Origin: WTJY01 sp045105475
GTDB taxonomy: Bacteria; Chloroflexota; Anaerolineae; Promineifilales; Promineifilaceae
Direction of reading: 5' to 3'
Assembly (NCBI GenBank): GCA_045105475.1
Contig: JBGCDP010000125.1
Span: 1-64,000 of the forward strand
DNA: 64,000 nt
A model generated the notes under the pieces. That model did no database searches. It was not told the origin of the DNA and worked only from the letters and a program-made list of their open reading frames with translations. A program made the position numbers and the translations under genes. Positions within the stretch are counted from its first letter, which is position 1. The number at the start of each line of letters is the position of its first letter. Below are positions 63,463 through 64,000 of this stretch, one piece after another.

Positions 63463-64000
63463 TTACTGCTTGCTAAACAGGTTGGATGAGGTCGAGCGGG
63501 CTACACCATCGGTCGGGTACATCATCGTGACGCCGTTGCGGCCGAGCGTTTGAATCCGTTCTAACTCAATTAAACGATCCATCTCTTGGTCAGAAAAGCT
63601 GCCGATGACTCGATGCATCCGTTCCAAAATACGAGCCTCTTGCTCTGCAAATAGTTCTCGCTCATGGGCAGCCTCTAACGATTCGCGCACATGCTTGGGG
63701 AGCTGAATGTTTTCAATTGCGATTTCACCCATCTTCACCCCTTTGTCCTCAAGTTTGGCTCGACACATTTGTTTGACTTGACGTTCAAGCCGCTTAATCG
63801 AACCGTAAGCCGTTAATTCTTGCGGGGTAATTTCGCCCACAATGTGCTGCAATGACGCAGTGACTCGCTTTTGTACCATGCCGTCTAAGCTACCGTTAAG
63901 AGCTCGCGCCATTTTGGCTAAGTTTTTGCGGCCTATTTTACTTGGATCTATAGTGTATCCGGCTCGAAAGCTAATTTTGACCGGGATGCCACCACAAGTT
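63463..64000 (-). CDS. SPFH/band 7 domain protein, 5' end beyond window
   Basis: The frame stays open to the window edge (about 178 codons visible); a Met near 63912 is internal. The visible part reads GGIPVKISFRAGYTIDPSK, then RALNGSLDGMVQKRVTASLQ, VGEITPQEL and AIENIQLPKHVRESLEAAHE, typical of the second half of the SPFH domain and its coiled coil. These proteins scaffold membrane microdomains. Only the C-terminal part is here. Confidence 0.8.
   Translation of the reverse strand, partial: TCGGIPVKISFRAGYTIDPSKIGRKNLAKMARALNGSLDGMVQKRVTASLQHIVGEITPQELTAYGSIKRLERQVKQMCRAKLEDKGVKMGEIAIENIQLPKHVRESLEAAHERELFAEQEARILERMHRVIGSFSDQEMDRLIELERIQTLGRNGVTMMYPTDGVARSTSSNLFSKQ

Noticed and set aside
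1..64000. CRISPR arrays, IS elements, phage genes, tRNA or rRNA genes
   Set aside because: No regularly spaced repeats, transposase-like or phage-like proteins, or convincing RNA-gene structures were seen.

Overview
The window looks like chromosomal DNA of a non-model bacterium, most probably a Chloroflexota (Anaerolineae/Ardenticatenia-like) lineage. This is an inference from protein style: Glu/Val-rich spacers after lipoprotein signals (7883-10564, 35119-36174), a MalE/F/G-type importer without its own ATPase, many polytopic polysaccharide enzymes, an orphan BchI/ChlI-like ATPase and a bifunctional-type RSH protein. No rRNA, tRNA, CRISPR array, IS element or phage gene was recognised. The hexamer CGGCCG is scattered through genes and spacers far above expectation.

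Layout. 1-1631: a small minus-strand cluster of a GNAT-like protein, a 13-codon ORF with a near-perfect ribosome binding site, a terminator, a SAM methyltransferase and a decayed FAD-oxidoreductase start. 1857-7590: purine (urate) catabolism, with a GntR/FCD regulator and palindromic operator, malate synthase, a VOC protein, OHCU decarboxylase, urate oxidase, allantoicase and the remains of 5-hydroxyisourate hydrolase. 7883-12701: a carbohydrate ABC importer whose binding protein is an in-frame tandem duplication. 12885-22735: ClpS, an SLC12-like transporter, UDP-xylose synthase, an O-antigen ligase-like protein, GtrA, a GT4 glycosyltransferase, an acyl-CoA thioesterase, a Mg-chelatase-I-like ATPase and a membrane protein. 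22794-32695: acyl carrier protein, a large glycosidase-like/O-antigen-ligase fusion, a G5/beta-propeller lipoprotein, ribosomal protein bL25, a GT39-type transferase and small membrane proteins.

32776-43532: RelA/SpoT, a DUF4349 lipoprotein, a degenerate phosphoglycerate-dehydrogenase fused to a ParB/SbnI-like domain, an adenosine-kinase-like PfkB protein with S-adenosylhomocysteinase (SAH recycling), and a two-gene operon ending in a UGSC-family selenoprotein whose in-frame TGA is followed by a SECIS-like hairpin. 43783-51150: a membrane protein, an OmpR/HK two-component pair, an MBOAT acyltransferase with an SGNH partner, RNA 2',3'-cyclic phosphodiesterase and an AI-2E-family exporter. 51355-58342: an AlbA_2 protein, RsfS, XseA/XseB, FtsY, RF2 with its programmed frameshift, a zinc-ribbon protein and a histidine phosphatase. 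58413-64000: PIG-L deacetylase, amidohydrolase, M24 peptidase, class-C serine hydrolase and an SPFH protein cut by the window edge.

Several genes start six bases after a -10-like hexamer, which suggests leaderless mRNAs are common here. The strongest points for follow-up are the selenoprotein, the 13-codon ORF/terminator/methyltransferase arrangement, the pseudo-dehydrogenase-ParB fusion, the duplicated binding protein, the decayed HIU hydrolase and the iterated CGGCCG palindrome.
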